The notes below the pieces were generated by a model, which did not search any database, was not told the origin of the DNA, and worked only from the letters and a program-made list of their open reading frames with translations. Shown one piece after another: positions 15,836-24,361 of a stretch of 64,000 nucleotides of DNA. Source of the DNA: Actinomadura litoris (GTDB taxonomy: Bacteria; Actinomycetota; Actinomycetes; Streptosporangiales; Streptosporangiaceae); contig NZ_WOFH01000006.1 in assembly GCF_009733595.1 (NCBI RefSeq), positions 1-64,000 on the forward strand, written 5' to 3'. Position 1 is the stretch's first letter. Every line of letters begins with the position of its first letter. The position numbers and the translations under genes were made by a program.

Positions 15836-17217
15836 GCCGCCCGATCGGCACGGTGCTGATCGCCAACCGGGGCGAGATCGCGTTGCGGGTGGCGCGCTCC
15901 TGCCGCGAGATGGGGGTGCGCAGCGTGGCGGTCTACTCGACCGCCGACCGCGACTCCGCCGTCGTCCGGTACGCGGACGAGGCGGTGCACATCGGGCCCG
16001 CGCCGGCCCGCCGCAGCTACCTGTACGTGCCGAACATCGTCGAGGCCGCGTTGCGCACCGGCGCCGACGCCGTCCACCCGGGCTACGGGTTCCTGTCCGA
16101 GGACCCCGACTTCGCGCAGGTGTGCGCGGAGAACGGGCTCGCCTTCATCGGCCCGCGCCCGGACGTGATGGAGTGCGTCGGCGACAAGGCCCGGGTCCGC
16201 GCGCTCATGGGCGCGGCCGGCCTGCCGCTGCTGCCGGGCAGCGACGGCAGCGTGCCGACGCTCGCGGCCGCCGAGGAGGTCGCCGCCGAGATCGGCTACC
16301 CGGTGATCGTGAAGGCGGCGGCCGGGGGCGGCGGGCGCGGCATCGAGGTCGCCCGCGACCGCGCCGACCTCCAGGAGGTGTTCCGCCGGACGACCGCGCT
16401 CGCGCGCCAGGTGTTCGGGATCGGGGACGTCTACCTGGAGAAGTTCGTCCCGGCGGCGCGGCACGTGGAGGTCCAGCTCCTCTGCGACGAGCACGGCGCG
16501 GCCGTCCACCTGGGGGAGCGGGACTGCTCGCTGCAACGCCGCAACCAGAAGCTCGTGGAGGAGTCGCCGTCGCCGGGGCTGGCCGGGGACCTGCGCGACG
16601 CGCTGGGCGAGTACGCCCTCACGGGGGCGCGCGCCGTCGGCTACACCGGCGCGGGGACGATGGAGTTCCTCGTCGACACCTCCGGCGCGCTCACGTTCAT
16701 GGAGATCAACGGGCGCATCCAGGTCGAGCACCCCGTCACCGAGATGATGACCGGAATCGACCTGGTCAAGGAGCAGATCCGCGTCGCCGCCGGGGAGCCC
16801 CTCGGGTACGGGCAGGACGACGTCCGCCCGCACGGCGCGGCGCTGGAGTGCCGCGTCAACGCCGAGGACCCGGCCGCCGGGTTCCGGCCCACCCCGGGAC
16901 GCCTTGAGGTGTTCCGCCCGCCGGGCGGCCCGGGGGTGCGGGTCGACTCGGGGTTCGCGCAGGGCGACTCCGTCCCGCCGAACTACGACTCGCTCATCGC
17001 CAAGCTTGTCACCTGGGCGCCGACCCGGGACGAGGCGATCGAGCGGGCGCTGCGCGGGCTCGCCGAGTTCGCCGTGCGGGGCCCCGGCGTCGCCACGACC
17101 ATCCCGCTGCTCCAGCGCCTGCTGACGCACCCGGTGTTCGTCCGGGGCGAGCACACGACCCGATTCGTCGACGCACTCATGGCCGGGCCGAGACCGGCCG
17201 AGGAACAGGAGAGATAA
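15832..17217 (+). CDS. accC: Biotin carboxylase subunit of acetyl-CoA carboxylase
   Basis: 461 residues, family-typical. It starts with TVLIANRGEIALRVARSCREMG, has the ATP-grasp lid KAAAGGGGRGIEVA, ERDCSLQRRNQKLVEESPSP, and the active-site MEINGRIQVEHPVTEM (the family usually has N-x-R-x-Q-V-E-H, as here). It uses ATP and bicarbonate to carboxylate BCCP. ATG 15832 overlaps the BCCP stop. Third part of the cluster's dedicated malonyl-CoA supply. Confidence 0.95.
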   Translation: MSRPIGTVLIANRGEIALRVARSCREMGVRSVAVYSTADRDSAVVRYADEAVHIGPAPARRSYLYVPNIVEAALRTGADAVHPGYGFLSEDPDFAQVCAENGLAFIGPRPDVMECVGDKARVRALMGAAGLPLLPGSDGSVPTLAAAEEVAAEIGYPVIVKAAAGGGGRGIEVARDRADLQEVFRRTTALARQVFGIGDVYLEKFVPAARHVEVQLLCDEHGAAVHLGERDCSLQRRNQKLVEESPSPGLAGDLRDALGEYALTGARAVGYTGAGTMEFLVDTSGALTFMEINGRIQVEHPVTEMMTGIDLVKEQIRVAAGEPLGYGQDDVRPHGAALECRVNAEDPAAGFRPTPGRLEVFRPPGGPGVRVDSGFAQGDSVPPNYDSLIAKLVTWAPTRDEAIERALRGLAEFAVRGPGVATTIPLLQRLLTHPVFVRGEHTTRFVDALMAGPRPAEEQER

Positions 17218-17220
17218 GCG

Positions 17221-17469
17221 ATGCCCACGCAGCACATCACCGACGCGGACGTCCTGGAACTGCTCGTCGCCGTCGGGTTGGACCGCGCCGCCGGCGCCGA
17301 GTCGCTCGCCCGCTCGTTCGAGGACCTCAACCTCGACTCGCTGGCCCGGATGGAGATCGCCACCCGGATCCAGGACCGCTACGACATCGACGTCGAGGAG
17401 GACCTGACCGCCGAGCTGACCCCCGAGGGGCTGCGGCGCATGGTCGTCGAACGCCGTCCCGCCGCCTGA
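17221..17469 (+). CDS. Acyl carrier protein of the type II polyketide synthase
   Basis: 82 residues, only three bases after accC. The phosphopantetheine site is DLNLDSLARMEIATRIQ with Ser about 40, a slight variant of the common DLGYDSLALLE of aromatic PKS ACPs. Acidic helix III and the short size are typical. It carries the growing poly-beta-keto chain for the KS-alpha/KS-beta pair encoded just downstream. The gene order ACP-aromatase-KS-alpha-KS-beta is the reverse of the more common KS-KS-ACP order. Confidence 0.93.
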   Translation: MPTQHITDADVLELLVAVGLDRAAGAESLARSFEDLNLDSLARMEIATRIQDRYDIDVEEDLTAELTPEGLRRMVVERRPAA

Positions 17470-17503
17470 CCCGCCGGAAACCGCACGCCCGAGGGAGCCC
17501 ACC

Positions 17504-18337
17504 GTGATCGGACACACCGACAACGCCATCGAGATCGACGCGCCCGTCCCCTTCGTCTTCGCGCAGACCAACGACGTGCGGAGCTGGCCGGAGCTGTTCA
17601 GCGAGTACGCCAAGGCCGAGATCCTGGAGGAGGGGACGGACTCGGTCACCTTCCGCCTCACCATGCACCCGGACGAGCAGGGCCGCGAGTGGGCCTGGGT
17701 GTCGACCCGGGCCTGGGACACGAGCACCTGGACCGTCCGGTCCCGGCGGGTCGAGAAGGGCCCGTTCGAGTTCATGAACATCACCTGGACGTTCGAGGAG
17801 CTGGCGCCCGACCGCACCCGCATGCGCTGGGTGCAGGACTTCGAGATGAAGGAGGGCGCGCCGCTGGACACCGCCGGGATGACCGAGCGGATCAACGCCA
17901 ACACCGCCGTCCAGATGGATCTGATCAAGGACAGGCTGGAGCGGCGGCGCCGGACGGTCGTCGGCTTCCACGACGTGCCCGCCAACCGGCGGCGCGGCGG
18001 CGACCTGCGCGCGATGGTGTCGCCCGCGACATCGGGCTCGACGTCCGGGTTCTGCGGGGCGGTGCGGCTCGCGCCGGGTGAGAAGGTCACCGAGCACTAC
18101 CACCCCTACTCCGAGGAGTACCTGTTCGTCGCGACCGGCGAGTTGCGGGTCGAACTGGATGGCGAGCCGATGGCGGTCGGCGCCGAGCAGGCGCTGCTGA
18201 TCCCGCGCGACGTCCGGCACCGGCTCGTGAACGAGGGGGACGCGGAGGTCCTCGCGGTGTTCCAGCTCAGCCCGCTCGCGCCGCGGCCGGAGCTCGGCCA
18301 CGTCGACACCGAGGAGTACCCCGGGGAGGCGTCGTGA
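17504..18337 (+). CDS. Aromatase/cyclase (SRPBCC) fused to a TcmJ-like cupin
   Basis: 277 residues, GTG start after GAGGGAG. Residues 1-150 form a TcmN/WhiE-VI-like aromatase of the SRPBCC fold (IEIDAPVPFVFAQTNDVRSWPELFSEYAKAEIL; TWTFEELAPDRTRMRW). From about 165 a cupin follows with the metal motif HYHPYSEEYLFVATGELRVELDG and LIPRDVRHRLVNEG, as in TcmJ/WhiE-II. In most clusters these are separate genes, so the fusion couples first-ring aromatisation with a cupin cyclase. GTG of KS-alpha overlaps its 3' end. Confidence 0.87.
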   Translation: MIGHTDNAIEIDAPVPFVFAQTNDVRSWPELFSEYAKAEILEEGTDSVTFRLTMHPDEQGREWAWVSTRAWDTSTWTVRSRRVEKGPFEFMNITWTFEELAPDRTRMRWVQDFEMKEGAPLDTAGMTERINANTAVQMDLIKDRLERRRRTVVGFHDVPANRRRGGDLRAMVSPATSGSTSGFCGAVRLAPGEKVTEHYHPYSEEYLFVATGELRVELDGEPMAVGAEQALLIPRDVRHRLVNEGDAEVLAVFQLSPLAPRPELGHVDTEEYPGEAS

Positions 18338-19587
18338 GGCGCGTCGCGGTCACCGGGATCGGGGTCGTCGCGCCCGGCGGCCCGTCCCGCGAGGAGTTCT
18401 GGCAGCGGATCGTGGACGGCAAGCCCGCGATCCGGCGGATCAGCGCGTTCGAGCCGTCCGGCTACCGGTCGCAGATCGCCGCCGAGATCGACTTCGACCC
18501 GGCCCGGTACGGGCTGACGCCGCGTGAGACACGGCGGATGGACCGGTTCGTCCAGTTCGCGGTGGCCTGTGCGGACGAGGCGCTCGCCGACTCCGGGATC
18601 GAGCCGGCGGACCGGGACCGGGTCGGGGTGTCGCTCGGCTCCGCCGTCGGCGCGACGATCACACTGGAGGACGAGTACGTGGTCGCGAGCGACCACGGCC
18701 GCGACTGGGTCGTCGACCACCGGCACGCGATGCCGTTCCTGTACCAGGCGCTCGTGCCGTCCAGCGCGGCGGCGGAGCTGTCGGTCCGCTACGGGGCGCG
18801 CGGCCCGGCGGCGGTCGTGTCGACCGGCTGCACGTCCGGGATCGACGCGCTCGGGCACGCCCTCCAGCTCATCCAGGACGGCGAGGCCGACGTGATGATC
18901 GCCGGGGCGGCCGACGCGCCGATCTCCCCGATCACGGTCGCGTGCTTCGACGCGATCCGGGCGACGACCCCGTCCAACGACGACCCGGAGCAGGCGTCCC
19001 GCCCGTTCGACAACGACCGCCGGGGCTTCGTGCTCGGCGAGGGCGCCGCCGTCCTCGTGCTGGAGGAGCTGGAGCACGCGCGGGCGCGCGGCGCGGACAT
19101 CTACTGCGAGGTCAGCGGGTACGCGGCCCGCGCCAACGGGTTCCATATGACGGGTCTGCGCCCGGACGGGTTCGAGCTCGGCGTGGCGATCGCCGACGCG
19201 CTCGACCAGGCGACGCTGAACCCCGACGACATCGGCTACATCAGCGCGCACGGCTCGGGCACCAAGCAGAACGACCGGCACGAGACCGCCGCCTACAAGC
19301 GCGCGCTCGGCGACGCCGCCCGGGACGTGCCGATCAGCTCGATCAAGTCGGTGGTCGGGCACTCGCTCGGCGCGATCGGCTCCATCGAGATGGCGGCGTG
19401 CGCGCTGGTCATCGACCGGGGCGTGATCCCGCCGACCGCGAACCTGCACACCCCCGACCCCGAGTGCGACCTCGACTACACGCCGCTCGTGGCGCGGGAG
19501 GCCCGCGTCGACCACGTCCTGTCGGCGGGCAGCGGGTTCGGCGGGTTCCAGTCCGCGCTGGTGTTCAGCCGGGCGGGGGCGTCATGA
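18334..19587 (+). CDS. Type II PKS ketosynthase alpha subunit
   Basis: 417 residues. Thiolase-fold KS with the active Cys at about residue 166 in VVSTGCTSGIDALGHALQ, His in ISAHGSGTKQNDRHETAAYK and second His in IKSVVGHSLGAIGS. It condenses malonyl units on the ACP as a heterodimer with the KS-beta encoded next. GTG 18334 overlaps the aromatase-cupin stop, and its own stop overlaps the KS-beta ATG. This is the minimal-PKS core of the cluster. Confidence 0.96.
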   Translation: MRRVAVTGIGVVAPGGPSREEFWQRIVDGKPAIRRISAFEPSGYRSQIAAEIDFDPARYGLTPRETRRMDRFVQFAVACADEALADSGIEPADRDRVGVSLGSAVGATITLEDEYVVASDHGRDWVVDHRHAMPFLYQALVPSSAAAELSVRYGARGPAAVVSTGCTSGIDALGHALQLIQDGEADVMIAGAADAPISPITVACFDAIRATTPSNDDPEQASRPFDNDRRGFVLGEGAAVLVLEELEHARARGADIYCEVSGYAARANGFHMTGLRPDGFELGVAIADALDQATLNPDDIGYISAHGSGTKQNDRHETAAYKRALGDAARDVPISSIKSVVGHSLGAIGSIEMAACALVIDRGVIPPTANLHTPDPECDLDYTPLVAREARVDHVLSAGSGFGGFQSALVFSRAGAS

Positions 19588-20810
19588 GCCCGCGCCGCGC
19601 CGTCATCACCGGGCTCGGGGTCGTCGCGCCGACCGGCATCGGCGTCACCGGGCACTGGGAGGCGACGCTGGCGGGCGAGTGCCGGATCTCGCCCGTCCGC
19701 GACTTCGACGCCTCCGCGCTGCCGGTGCGCCTCGCCGGGCAGGTGGATGGGTTCGAGCCCGCGGAGTTCGTCGAGAACCGGCTCGCCGTCCAGACCGACC
19801 GGTGGACCTGGCTGGCCCTCGCCGCCACCCAGCTCGGGTTCGTGGACGCCGCGCTCGACCCGGCGAAGGAGGACCCGTTCCAGCTCTCGGTCGTGACGGC
19901 GAGCGCGTCCGGCGGCAACGCCTTCGGGCAGCGGGAGATCCAGGCGCTGTGGCAGGAGGGCCCGCGCCAGGTCAGCGCCTACCAGTCGATCGGCTGGTTC
20001 TACGCGGCGAGCAGCGGCCAGATCTCGATCAGGCACAAGCTGAAGGGCGCCTGCGGGGTGCTGGTCGCCGACGCGGCGGGGGCGGTGGAGGCGCTCGCGT
20101 CGGCCCGCCGCCAGATCGGCCGGGGGCTCGCGGCGGTCGTGACCGGCGGCACCGAGGCGCCGCTGTCGCCGTACGCGCTGGCCTGCCAGACGAGCCAGGG
20201 GACGCTGAGCGGCGAGACCGACCCGGCCCGCGCGTACCGTCCGTTCGCCGGCGACGCGACCGGCCACGTGCCGGGGGAGGGCGGCGCGATCCTCGTCGTC
20301 GAGGAGCTGGCGCACGCGCGCCGGCGCGGCGCCCCGCAGGTCTACGCGGAGGTCGCGGGCACCGCTTCCACCCACGACGCCTTCCACGTCACCGACGCCG
20401 CGCCCGACCACACGCAGCTCGCGCGGGCGATCCGGCTGGCGCTCGAACGCGCGGGCGCCGGGCCGGGCGACATCGGCGCCGTCTTCGCCGACGGCGCCGG
20501 GGTCCCGGCCCTCGACCGGCTGGAGGCCGCCGCGCTCCGCGAGGTGTTCGGGGCCCGGGGGGTGCCGGTGGCGGTGCCGAAGACCATGACCGGACGGCTG
20601 TGCTCCGGCGGCGCGGCCCTCGACCTGGCCTGGGCCGCGCAGGCGCTGAGCACCGGGATCATCCCGCCGTCGGTGAACCTGGCCGGGCGGGACGACCTCG
20701 ACCTGGTCACCGGGCCGAGGGAGGCGCCGGGCCTCACCGCCGCACTCGTGGTGGCGCGCGGTGCCGGAGGCTTCAACTCGGCGGCCGTCCTGAGGAGGTT
20801 CGATGCGTGA
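19584..20810 (+). CDS. Type II PKS chain-length factor (ketosynthase beta)
   Basis: 408 residues, KS fold without catalytic residues. The position of the active Cys reads VLVADAAGAVEAL. By eye the Cys aligns with Ala about 164, whereas most chain-length factors have Gln there (AEQAGG). The two His motifs are also lost (VFADGAGVPALDRLE; PKTMTGRLCSGGAALD). It pairs with KS-alpha and sets chain length. ATG overlaps the KS-alpha stop (ATGA). The Ala variant is unusual and is listed as a finding. Confidence 0.94.
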   Translation: MSPRRAVITGLGVVAPTGIGVTGHWEATLAGECRISPVRDFDASALPVRLAGQVDGFEPAEFVENRLAVQTDRWTWLALAATQLGFVDAALDPAKEDPFQLSVVTASASGGNAFGQREIQALWQEGPRQVSAYQSIGWFYAASSGQISIRHKLKGACGVLVADAAGAVEALASARRQIGRGLAAVVTGGTEAPLSPYALACQTSQGTLSGETDPARAYRPFAGDATGHVPGEGGAILVVEELAHARRRGAPQVYAEVAGTASTHDAFHVTDAAPDHTQLARAIRLALERAGAGPGDIGAVFADGAGVPALDRLEAAALREVFGARGVPVAVPKTMTGRLCSGGAALDLAWAAQALSTGIIPPSVNLAGRDDLDLVTGPREAPGLTAALVVARGAGGFNSAAVLRRFDA

Positions 20811-22191
20811 CACGCAGGCCCGTCACCGGTGGATGGCCGTCGGCTCGGCGCTGCTGCTCGCGCTCTCGCTCGCGGGGGGCGGCGACGCCGAGGCCGAGAC
20901 GCCTCCGGCCCATGCGGAGGGGGCGCTCCCGAGCGGCGCGACGTGGGTCATGGACGTCCCGTCCGGCTGGAACGGCACCGTCCTGCTCTACAGCCACGGC
21001 TACGTCGCCGAGGGGCAGCCGAACCCGGCGCGCAACGCCTCCACCGACGCCGTCCGCGACGCCGCGCTCGCCCGCGGCTACGCGCTGATCGGCTCGTCCT
21101 ACTCGCGGACGGGCTGGGCGGTCGGCGAGGCCGTCCCCGACCAGCTCGCCACCCTGGAGGAGTTCACCCGCCGCTTCGGCGCGGCGCGCCGTGAGATCGC
21201 GTGGGGTACGTCCTACGGCGGCCTCGTCACCACGGCGCTGGCGGAGCGGCACGGCGACCGCTTCGACGGGACCCTCGCGCTGTGCGGCCTGCAACAGGGC
21301 GGCGTCGCCCACTTCAACGCCCTGCTCGACACCACCCACGCGGTGAAGACGCTCATCGGCGGGCTCGACGACGTGCCGCTGACCGGCGTGCCCGACCAGG
21401 CGACTGCGACGCGCTGGGCGGGCCGGGTGACCGAGGCGCTGCGCCGGGCGCAGGAGACCCCGGAGGGGCGCGCCCGCGTGTCCCTGGCGGCGGCCCTGTA
21501 CAACCTGCCGTCCTGGCCGGGGCCGATGGTGCCCGAGCCCGCGCCGGACGACTACGACACCTGGGAGGTCAACCAGCACCGGCACATGGTGGGCCCGTTC
21601 TTCAACGTCGCCTACACGTGGCGGGCGGAGGCCGAGGCGCGCGCCGGGGGCAACGTCTCCTGGAACCGCGGCGTCGACTACCGCTCGCTCCTCGCCGCGT
21701 CGTCCGACCGGAAGGAGGTCGAGGCGCTCTACGGCAAGGCGGGCCTGTCCCTGCGCGCCGACCTGCGGGCGCTGAACGCGGGGGCCCGGGTGGCGCCCGA
21801 GCCGTCGGCGGTGGCGAACCTGGCGCGCACCGGCCTCTTCAGGGGAAGCCTGCGGGCGCCGATGCTGACCGTCCACACGACGGGCGACGGCGTGGTGCCG
21901 ATCCAGGTGCAGAACAGGTACCGGCGCCTCGTCGGCGACGGCGCGCTGCTCGGCCAGGCGTACGTCCGGCGGGCGGGCCACTGCGCCTTCACCGCCGGCG
22001 AGGTGCTGGCGGCGCTCGGGGCCCTGGAGGCGCGGCTGGACGGGCGGACCTGGTCGCTCGACCCCGCCGCGCTCAACCGGGCCGCGCGGGACATCGACCC
22101 GGCCGCGCCCGCGTTCACCCCCGCCGCTCCCGGCCCCTACCTGCGTCCCTTCGACGCCCCGCACCACCCGGACGGAAAGGGAGGCTCGTGA
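20803..22191 (+). CDS. Secreted alpha/beta-hydrolase
   Basis: 462 residues. An N-terminal signal sequence (RHRWMAVGSALLLALSLAGGGDAEAETPPA) is followed by an alpha/beta-hydrolase. The nucleophile elbow is AWGTSYGGLV with Ser about 137, the late acid is in HTTGDGVVPIQVQNRY and the His in RAGHCAF. It overlaps the end of KS-beta by 8 bases and so belongs to the polyketide transcript. It may act outside the cell on the product or on a protecting acyl/glycosyl group; unknown. Similar secreted hydrolases occur outside polyketide clusters too. Confidence 0.75.
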   Translation: MRDTQARHRWMAVGSALLLALSLAGGGDAEAETPPAHAEGALPSGATWVMDVPSGWNGTVLLYSHGYVAEGQPNPARNASTDAVRDAALARGYALIGSSYSRTGWAVGEAVPDQLATLEEFTRRFGAARREIAWGTSYGGLVTTALAERHGDRFDGTLALCGLQQGGVAHFNALLDTTHAVKTLIGGLDDVPLTGVPDQATATRWAGRVTEALRRAQETPEGRARVSLAAALYNLPSWPGPMVPEPAPDDYDTWEVNQHRHMVGPFFNVAYTWRAEAEARAGGNVSWNRGVDYRSLLAASSDRKEVEALYGKAGLSLRADLRALNAGARVAPEPSAVANLARTGLFRGSLRAPMLTVHTTGDGVVPIQVQNRYRRLVGDGALLGQAYVRRAGHCAFTAGEVLAALGALEARLDGRTWSLDPAALNRAARDIDPAAPAFTPAAPGPYLRPFDAPHHPDGKGGS

Positions 22192-22838
22192 TGCGGTTGA
22201 CGGTGTTCGGCGCGACGGGCGGCATCGGCGGGCCGTTCGTCCGCCAGGCGCTCGACGCGGGCCACGAGGTCACGGCGGTGGTGCGCGGCGACCCGGCGGC
22301 CCTCATCGACGAGATGCGGGAGCGCGCGGGCCGGTTCATCGCGGTCCGGGCCGACGTCATGGACCCGGTCGGGGTCGAGCCCCACATCTCCGGCCGCGAC
22401 GCCGTCGTCTCCGTCCTCGGCTCGCCCGGCCGGGGGCCGTCCACGGTCCGCGTGGAGGGCGCCCGGAGCGTGACGGCGGCGATGGGGAAGGCCGACGTGC
22501 GACGCCTCGTGATCGTGAGCACGAGCGCCGCGTTCACCGAGGTGAAGGACGACCCGTTCGCGCGGCTCGTCGTCAAGCCCCTCGTGCGCCGAATCCTCAA
22601 GCACCCCTTCGCCGACGCGCGCGGGATGGAGCGGGTCGTCCGCGAGTCCGACCTCGACTGGACGATCGTCCGGTCGCCCCGGCTCACGGGCGGCGGGCTC
22701 ACCCGCGACTACCGGATGGGCGTGGACGGGGGACTGCGGGGCGCCTACCGCATCTCCCGCGCGGACCTCGCCGACTGCCTGATCGGGATCATCGACGATC
22801 CCGACTTCCACCGGGCGACGGTGTCGCCCGGGTACTGA
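22191..22838 (+). CDS. NAD(P)-binding atypical SDR (NmrA/YwnB-like)
   Basis: 215 residues. It starts with the Rossmann loop MRLTVFGATGGIGGPFVRQALDAGHEVTAVVRG and has VRRLVIVSTSAAF and the late RVVRESDLDWTIVRSPRLTGG, typical of atypical SDRs that bind NADP(H) without the YxxxK pair. TGATG overlap with the hydrolase makes it the last gene of the polyketide transcript. It may be a late reductase or a redox sensor; function is not known. Confidence 0.8.
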   Translation: MRLTVFGATGGIGGPFVRQALDAGHEVTAVVRGDPAALIDEMRERAGRFIAVRADVMDPVGVEPHISGRDAVVSVLGSPGRGPSTVRVEGARSVTAAMGKADVRRLVIVSTSAAFTEVKDDPFARLVVKPLVRRILKHPFADARGMERVVRESDLDWTIVRSPRLTGGGLTRDYRMGVDGGLRGAYRISRADLADCLIGIIDDPDFHRATVSPGY

Positions 22839-22874
22839 CCCGCCCGCTCCTCGGCGCGCTCCCTCGTGAGCAGC

Positions 22875-22919
22875 CGGCGCCCTTGGTCCTCGTTCCGCCC
22901 GTGAGGACCAAGGGCGCTG
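22875..22919. terminator. Bidirectional hairpin terminator
   Basis: A perfect 15-base stem GCGCCCTTGGTCCTC (22877-22891) with GAGGACCAAGGGCGC (22903-22917) and an 11-base loop, extended by one wobble and one more pair. It lies between the end of the polyketide cluster (plus) and the superoxide dismutase gene (minus), so it serves both. Confidence 0.8.
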
Positions 22920-22944
22920 CCGGGCGCGGGGGTCAGTTCCGGGG

Positions 22945-23574
22945 TCAGTTCCGCTTGGCCTGGCCGATCACGCCGCAGGCGAAGCGTCCGCCCGCGTCGC
23001 CCGTGGCGAGGGACGCGGCGTCCGGCCCCTTCTTGCCGTCGGCGGTGGTGTAGCGGTCGGGGATGTTGGCCTGGTTGTCGGGCAGCGCGTGGATGATGAT
23101 CGCACTGCCGTCGGCGTCCAGCAGGTGCTTGGCCTGGAAGCGGTCGGTGACGGTCTCGCCGGACCCGCGCCCGTTCTCGTCGACCAGCAGCGTCGGCAGG
23201 TCGCCCGAGTGCGAGGGGTGGGTGTGGGTGGAGTCGAGGTTCAGGTGGCCGCCCGCGGTGAAGAACGGGCTGACCTTGCCGGTGTTCGGGTCGACGGCCT
23301 CGGGGTCGCACTTGCCGGTCGTGTGGACGTGGAAGCCGTGGAAGCCGGGCGGCAGGTTCCACGCCCGGACCGTCAGCCTCTCGTGGGTGGGGCCCTGGTC
23401 GGCGACGGTGAGCGCGCCGACCACGTTGCCCTTGGCGTCGCGGATCTGGGCGGTGAGGGCGCGGTGGCCGCCGTCGGTGGCGGCGTTGACGGCGGCCGAT
23501 ACCGCCACCGTCCCCGCGAGCCCGCCGACCGTGGCCAGCACCGTGAGATGGGCGACCGAAAGGATCTTCTTCAT
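22945..23574 (-). CDS. sodC: Secreted Cu/Zn superoxide dismutase-like protein
   Basis: 209 residues. The signal peptide or anchor is MKKILSVAHLTVLATVGGLAGTVAVSAAVNAA. The Cu,Zn SOD body keeps FHGFHVHTTGKCDP (copper His and disulfide Cys), GHLNLDSTHTHPSHSGDLP (bridging/zinc His and Asp), SAIIIHALPDN (copper His) and the second Cys in RFACGVIG. The family dismutates superoxide at the cell surface. ATG 23574 after AAAGGGACGGA is chosen; the frame is open further upstream without a better start. Monocistronic, ending at a strong hairpin. Confidence 0.92.
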   Translation of the reverse strand: MKKILSVAHLTVLATVGGLAGTVAVSAAVNAATDGGHRALTAQIRDAKGNVVGALTVADQGPTHERLTVRAWNLPPGFHGFHVHTTGKCDPEAVDPNTGKVSPFFTAGGHLNLDSTHTHPSHSGDLPTLLVDENGRGSGETVTDRFQAKHLLDADGSAIIIHALPDNQANIPDRYTTADGKKGPDAASLATGDAGGRFACGVIGQAKRN

Positions 23575-23803
23575 TCCGTCCCTTTCCGGATGGGCGGGCA
23601 ACGGGGGCAAGGCACCCGCCGGGGCCCTTGGTAGCGCGGCAGGCCCTGCGGCGCAAGGGTTCCGGCGAACCGGGCAGGCAAGGAACAAGGATTGGCAGCG
23701 ACGGTCAGAACGCAGGTGAAGGGGTCTGGTCTTATCCAAGAATTAATAGGAAACTTACCTATCGGATCGGCCCCACCCCTGTCCCCGCCAAACGGGAGCC
23801 ACG
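23575..23803. promoter_or_regulatory. Divergent region between sodC and the DoxX-like gene
   Basis: 229 bases. Positions 23731-23762 are the most AT-rich part and contain a 17-base inverted repeat ATAGG-N7-CCTAT (23746-23762), a likely operator near the rightward promoter. GGGAGCC precedes ATG 23804 as ribosome site. No gene seen. Confidence 0.5.
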
Positions 23804-24325
23804 ATGTCCGTCAGGACCCACCCCACGTCCCACGCCCCCCGCACAGCCTCCCATCCCGCCCCCTACGTCCTCGCCGTAGGACGGTTGTTCCTGGCCTGGA
23901 TCTTCCTCTGGGCCTTCCTCGACAAGCTCTTCGGCTTCGGCAAGCCGACCAAGTCCGGCTGGCTGGACGGGACCTCCCCGTCCAAGGGCTTCCTCAGCCA
24001 CACCGAAGGCCCCTTCAAGGGCATGTTCCACGCCATGGCAGGTCAGACCTGGGTCGACGCGGCCTTCGTGTTCGGTCTCGGCGGCCTCGGGATCGCGCTG
24101 ACCCTCGGCATCGGCCTGCGCATCGCCGCGGCGGGTGGAACGCTCCTGCTCCTCAACCTGTGGGCCGCCTCGCTGTGGCCCGAGGCCAACCCGTTCATGG
24201 ACGAGCACTGGATCTACGCGGCGCTGCTCGTCGCGGCCGCGTACGCCAACGCCGGCGACGTCCTCGGCCTCGGGGGCCGCTGGTCCCGGACGGCCCTCGT
24301 CCGCCGCTACCCGTTCCTGCGCTGA
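23804..24325 (+). CDS. DoxX-like membrane protein
   Basis: 173 residues with four hydrophobic helices: YVLAVGRLFLAWIFLWAFLDKLFGFG; AGQTWVDAAFVFGLGGLGIALTLGIG; RIAAAGGTLLLLNLWAASLWP; WIYAALLVAAAYANAGDVLGLG. The arrangement R-x2-L-A-x-I-F-L-W-A-F-x-D-K-L-F-G and the long loop with KSGWLDGTSPSKGFL are typical of DoxX/thiosulfate:quinone-oxidoreductase-like proteins of actinobacteria. It stands alone between two hairpins. The reaction is unknown; proteins of this group are often linked to redox or thiol stress, and sodC lies next to it. Confidence 0.75.
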   Translation: MSVRTHPTSHAPRTASHPAPYVLAVGRLFLAWIFLWAFLDKLFGFGKPTKSGWLDGTSPSKGFLSHTEGPFKGMFHAMAGQTWVDAAFVFGLGGLGIALTLGIGLRIAAAGGTLLLLNLWAASLWPEANPFMDEHWIYAALLVAAAYANAGDVLGLGGRWSRTALVRRYPFLR

Positions 24326-24361
24326 GGCCGACTCCCCGCGCTGATATTCAGCGCTGAGCCA

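Noticed and set aside
15625..18090. 821-codon minus-strand open frame across accC, ACP and aromatase
   Set aside because: No recognisable motif; it crosses three real plus-strand genes and is an antisense shadow.
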